DNA of 64,000 nucleotides from Oscillatoriaceae cyanobacterium Prado104 (lineage in GTDB: Bacteria > Cyanobacteriota > Cyanobacteriia > Cyanobacteriales > Microcoleaceae): positions 24,529 to 88,528 of the forward strand of contig JALOON010000013.1 of the NCBI GenBank assembly GCA_025454405.1, written 5' to 3'. The notes under the pieces are model-generated. The model had not been told where the DNA came from. It ran no database searches and saw only the letters and a list, made by a program, of their open reading frames with translations. The position numbers and the translations under genes were made by a program. The stretch's first letter is position 1; every line of letters begins with the position of its first letter. Positions 63,168 through 64,000 of this stretch are shown here, piece after piece.

Positions 63168-63196
63168 TGACTGTTCGGTCGATTGCAGGGTATAAT
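63168..63196 (+). promoter_or_regulatory. TetR promoter and candidate operator
   Basis: A TATAAT -10 box at 63191-63196 with a weak -35 (TGACTG, 63168-63173) at 17-bp spacing. Between them lies the imperfect palindrome GACTGTTCGGTC (63169-63180). A second repeat pair, GTCAGTTGA (63121-63129) and TCAACTGAC near 63163, spans the divergent region. This arrangement suits autorepression and joint control of the FAD monooxygenase. Confidence 0.5.
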
Positions 63197-63228
63197 AATT
63201 GATAAATTCGTCGAATTACCAAACAACT

Positions 63229-63873
63229 GTGGCGCAAACAAAAACTGAAAAAGTCAAAAAGACCAAACCAGTTAGGGATGCTGAGGCAACGCAAGCTGCT
63301 ATTTTGGCAGCGGCGGAAGCGGAGTTTGCCCAACACGGTTTTGCGGCTGCAAAAACAGAAGCGATCGCAGCTAAAACAAAAGTAGCAAAGTCGATGATTT
63401 ATTATTATTTCCAAGACAAAGAAGGATTGTACAGAGCGGTTTTAGAGCGTTCGCATGCTGACCTTTTACAAGCGGTTCAGAAATTAGATTTAGAACAATT
63501 ATCCCCTGAAATCGCACTGGAAAATTTTCTGCGATCGCTGCTAGATTGCGTATCGCGCAACCCAAAACTCCCGACGATTATGTTTCACGAAGCCGTGCAA
63601 AATCAGGGGAAATACTACAAAAAAAGTAGCTCGGAAAATATTGATGCATTTTTGATTGCAATTTTAGAAAGAGGCACGGCTGCTGGAGTATTTCGAGCGA
63701 TCGATCCGTTTCAGTCAGCAATTAATATTATGGGGACTTGCCTGTTTTATTTTATTGGTGCGGGAAACATCCAGCAGTTCCCTCAAGGGAAAAGACTTTT
63801 GAGCAAAGCCATGCTGGAGAAACACGCCGCAGAAGCGATCGCGCTAATTTTGGCAGGTGTCCGACAATCCTGA
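63229..63873 (+). CDS. TetR/AcrR-family transcriptional regulator
   Basis: The N-terminal HTH AAAEAEFAQHGFAAAKTEAI then TKVAKSMIYYYFQDKEGLYR is the TetR signature, with a C-terminal ligand domain (LLDCVSRNPKLPTIMFHEAV). The frame is open from TTG 63199, but a TATAAT box at 63191-63196 would put the transcript start after it, so GTG 63229 (MAQTKTEKVKKTKP) is preferred. Divergent from the FAD monooxygenase. A stable hairpin follows the stop. Confidence 0.85.
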   Translation: MAQTKTEKVKKTKPVRDAEATQAAILAAAEAEFAQHGFAAAKTEAIAAKTKVAKSMIYYYFQDKEGLYRAVLERSHADLLQAVQKLDLEQLSPEIALENFLRSLLDCVSRNPKLPTIMFHEAVQNQGKYYKKSSSENIDAFLIAILERGTAAGVFRAIDPFQSAINIMGTCLFYFIGAGNIQQFPQGKRLLSKAMLEKHAAEAIALILAGVRQS

Positions 63874-63914
63874 CAGGCTCGAATCGTATTCCCTAAGAAT
63901 GATTAAACGGAACT

Positions 63915-63931
63915 TACCCCCGGAGGGGGTA
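63915..63931. terminator. Hairpin after the TetR gene
   Basis: TACCCCC-GGA-GGGGGTA, a perfect 7-bp stem 42 bp after the stop; no T-run. Likely a terminator-like structure. Confidence 0.4.
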
Positions 63932-64000
63932 GTTTCGGTGGCTGTATTCTTTGAGCTGTATTAGTTTTAGCCATTTGGCAGTGACAATTGTGTAGCCATG

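Noticed and set aside
1..64000. tRNA and rRNA genes
   Set aside because: Scanned by eye for T-loop (GTTCGA-type) and CCA-adjacent stems; only HIP1-related GTTCGATCGA matches were seen, none within a cloverleaf.

Overview
The window comes from a filamentous cyanobacterium, most likely of the Microcoleus/Oscillatoria/Phormidium group. The evidence is the very high density of the cyanobacterial HIP1 octamer (GCGATCGC), together with cyanobacterial or plastid-lineage genes: psb28, ftrV (ferredoxin-thioredoxin reductase variable chain), a tocopherol/plastoquinone-pathway MPBQ methyltransferase of the Sll0418 type, a YlmH-like S4 protein and a DUF3536 GH57 hydrolase. Many cyanobacterial dispersed palindromic repeats are also present. 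No tRNA, rRNA or CRISPR array was seen. This looks like ordinary chromosome with large accessory stretches.

Layout. 0-9 kb: a toxin-antitoxin remnant at the left edge, then one giant gene (2742 codons) for a multidomain surface or secreted protein: PPC-like start, DUF4114, subtilisin protease, SH3-like, five PA14, LGFP-type repeats and a C-terminal CHAP amidase. 9-11.2 kb: a graveyard of toxin-antitoxin (TA) modules (MazEF-like intact, ParD with truncated ParE, a frameshifted MNT nucleotidyltransferase with truncated HEPN) among HIP1 hairpin repeats. 11.4-28 kb: housekeeping and metabolic genes (S4 protein, SanA, pabC-pabB, MPBQ methyltransferase, moaB, psb28, DUF1565-SLH protein, transglutaminase, SDR, TIGR01777 epimerase, DUF3352), broken by a Phd/VapC module with a nonsense mutation and by repeat arrays. 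26.7-32.3 kb: a STAND-like NTPase with an N-terminal vWA-MoxR-associated HTH, an RTX protein, HicBA, a Panacea (DUF4065) pair and a DUF6883/DUF4926 pair. 32.4-37.3 kb: TPR, IscA-type protein, Uma2 nuclease and the CbiMQO nickel/cobalt ECF transporter.

37.5-41.9 kb holds a probable iron cluster transcribed rightward: two overlapping Fur-like palindromes, three unrecognised membrane proteins (two with histidine-rich membrane segments), a bacterioferritin-like protein and an FTR1 iron permease. This is one of the two best candidates for an undescribed system. The other is the leftward pair at 43.5-45.7 kb, a T4-Rnl1-like RNA ligase followed by a polynucleotide kinase/phosphatase, which together resemble a phage-type tRNA repair module. 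45.9-48.2 kb: two paralogous small exported cysteine-containing proteins separated by an IS630-type transposase remnant. 48.8-53.3 kb: two overlapping sensor kinase genes. 54.6-57.4 kb: the GH57/DUF3536 hydrolase. 57.9-64 kb: ftrV, a membrane-anchored HExxH coiled-coil protein, an SDR/zinc-dehydrogenase deletion chimera, alkA, and a FAD monooxygenase divergent from a TetR regulator.

The strongest general theme is genome decay and repeat invasion. At least five TA toxins are broken in different ways while the antitoxin is kept. Several gene ends lie in or next to dispersed repeats, and at least one mobile palindromic element has been inserted inside another.
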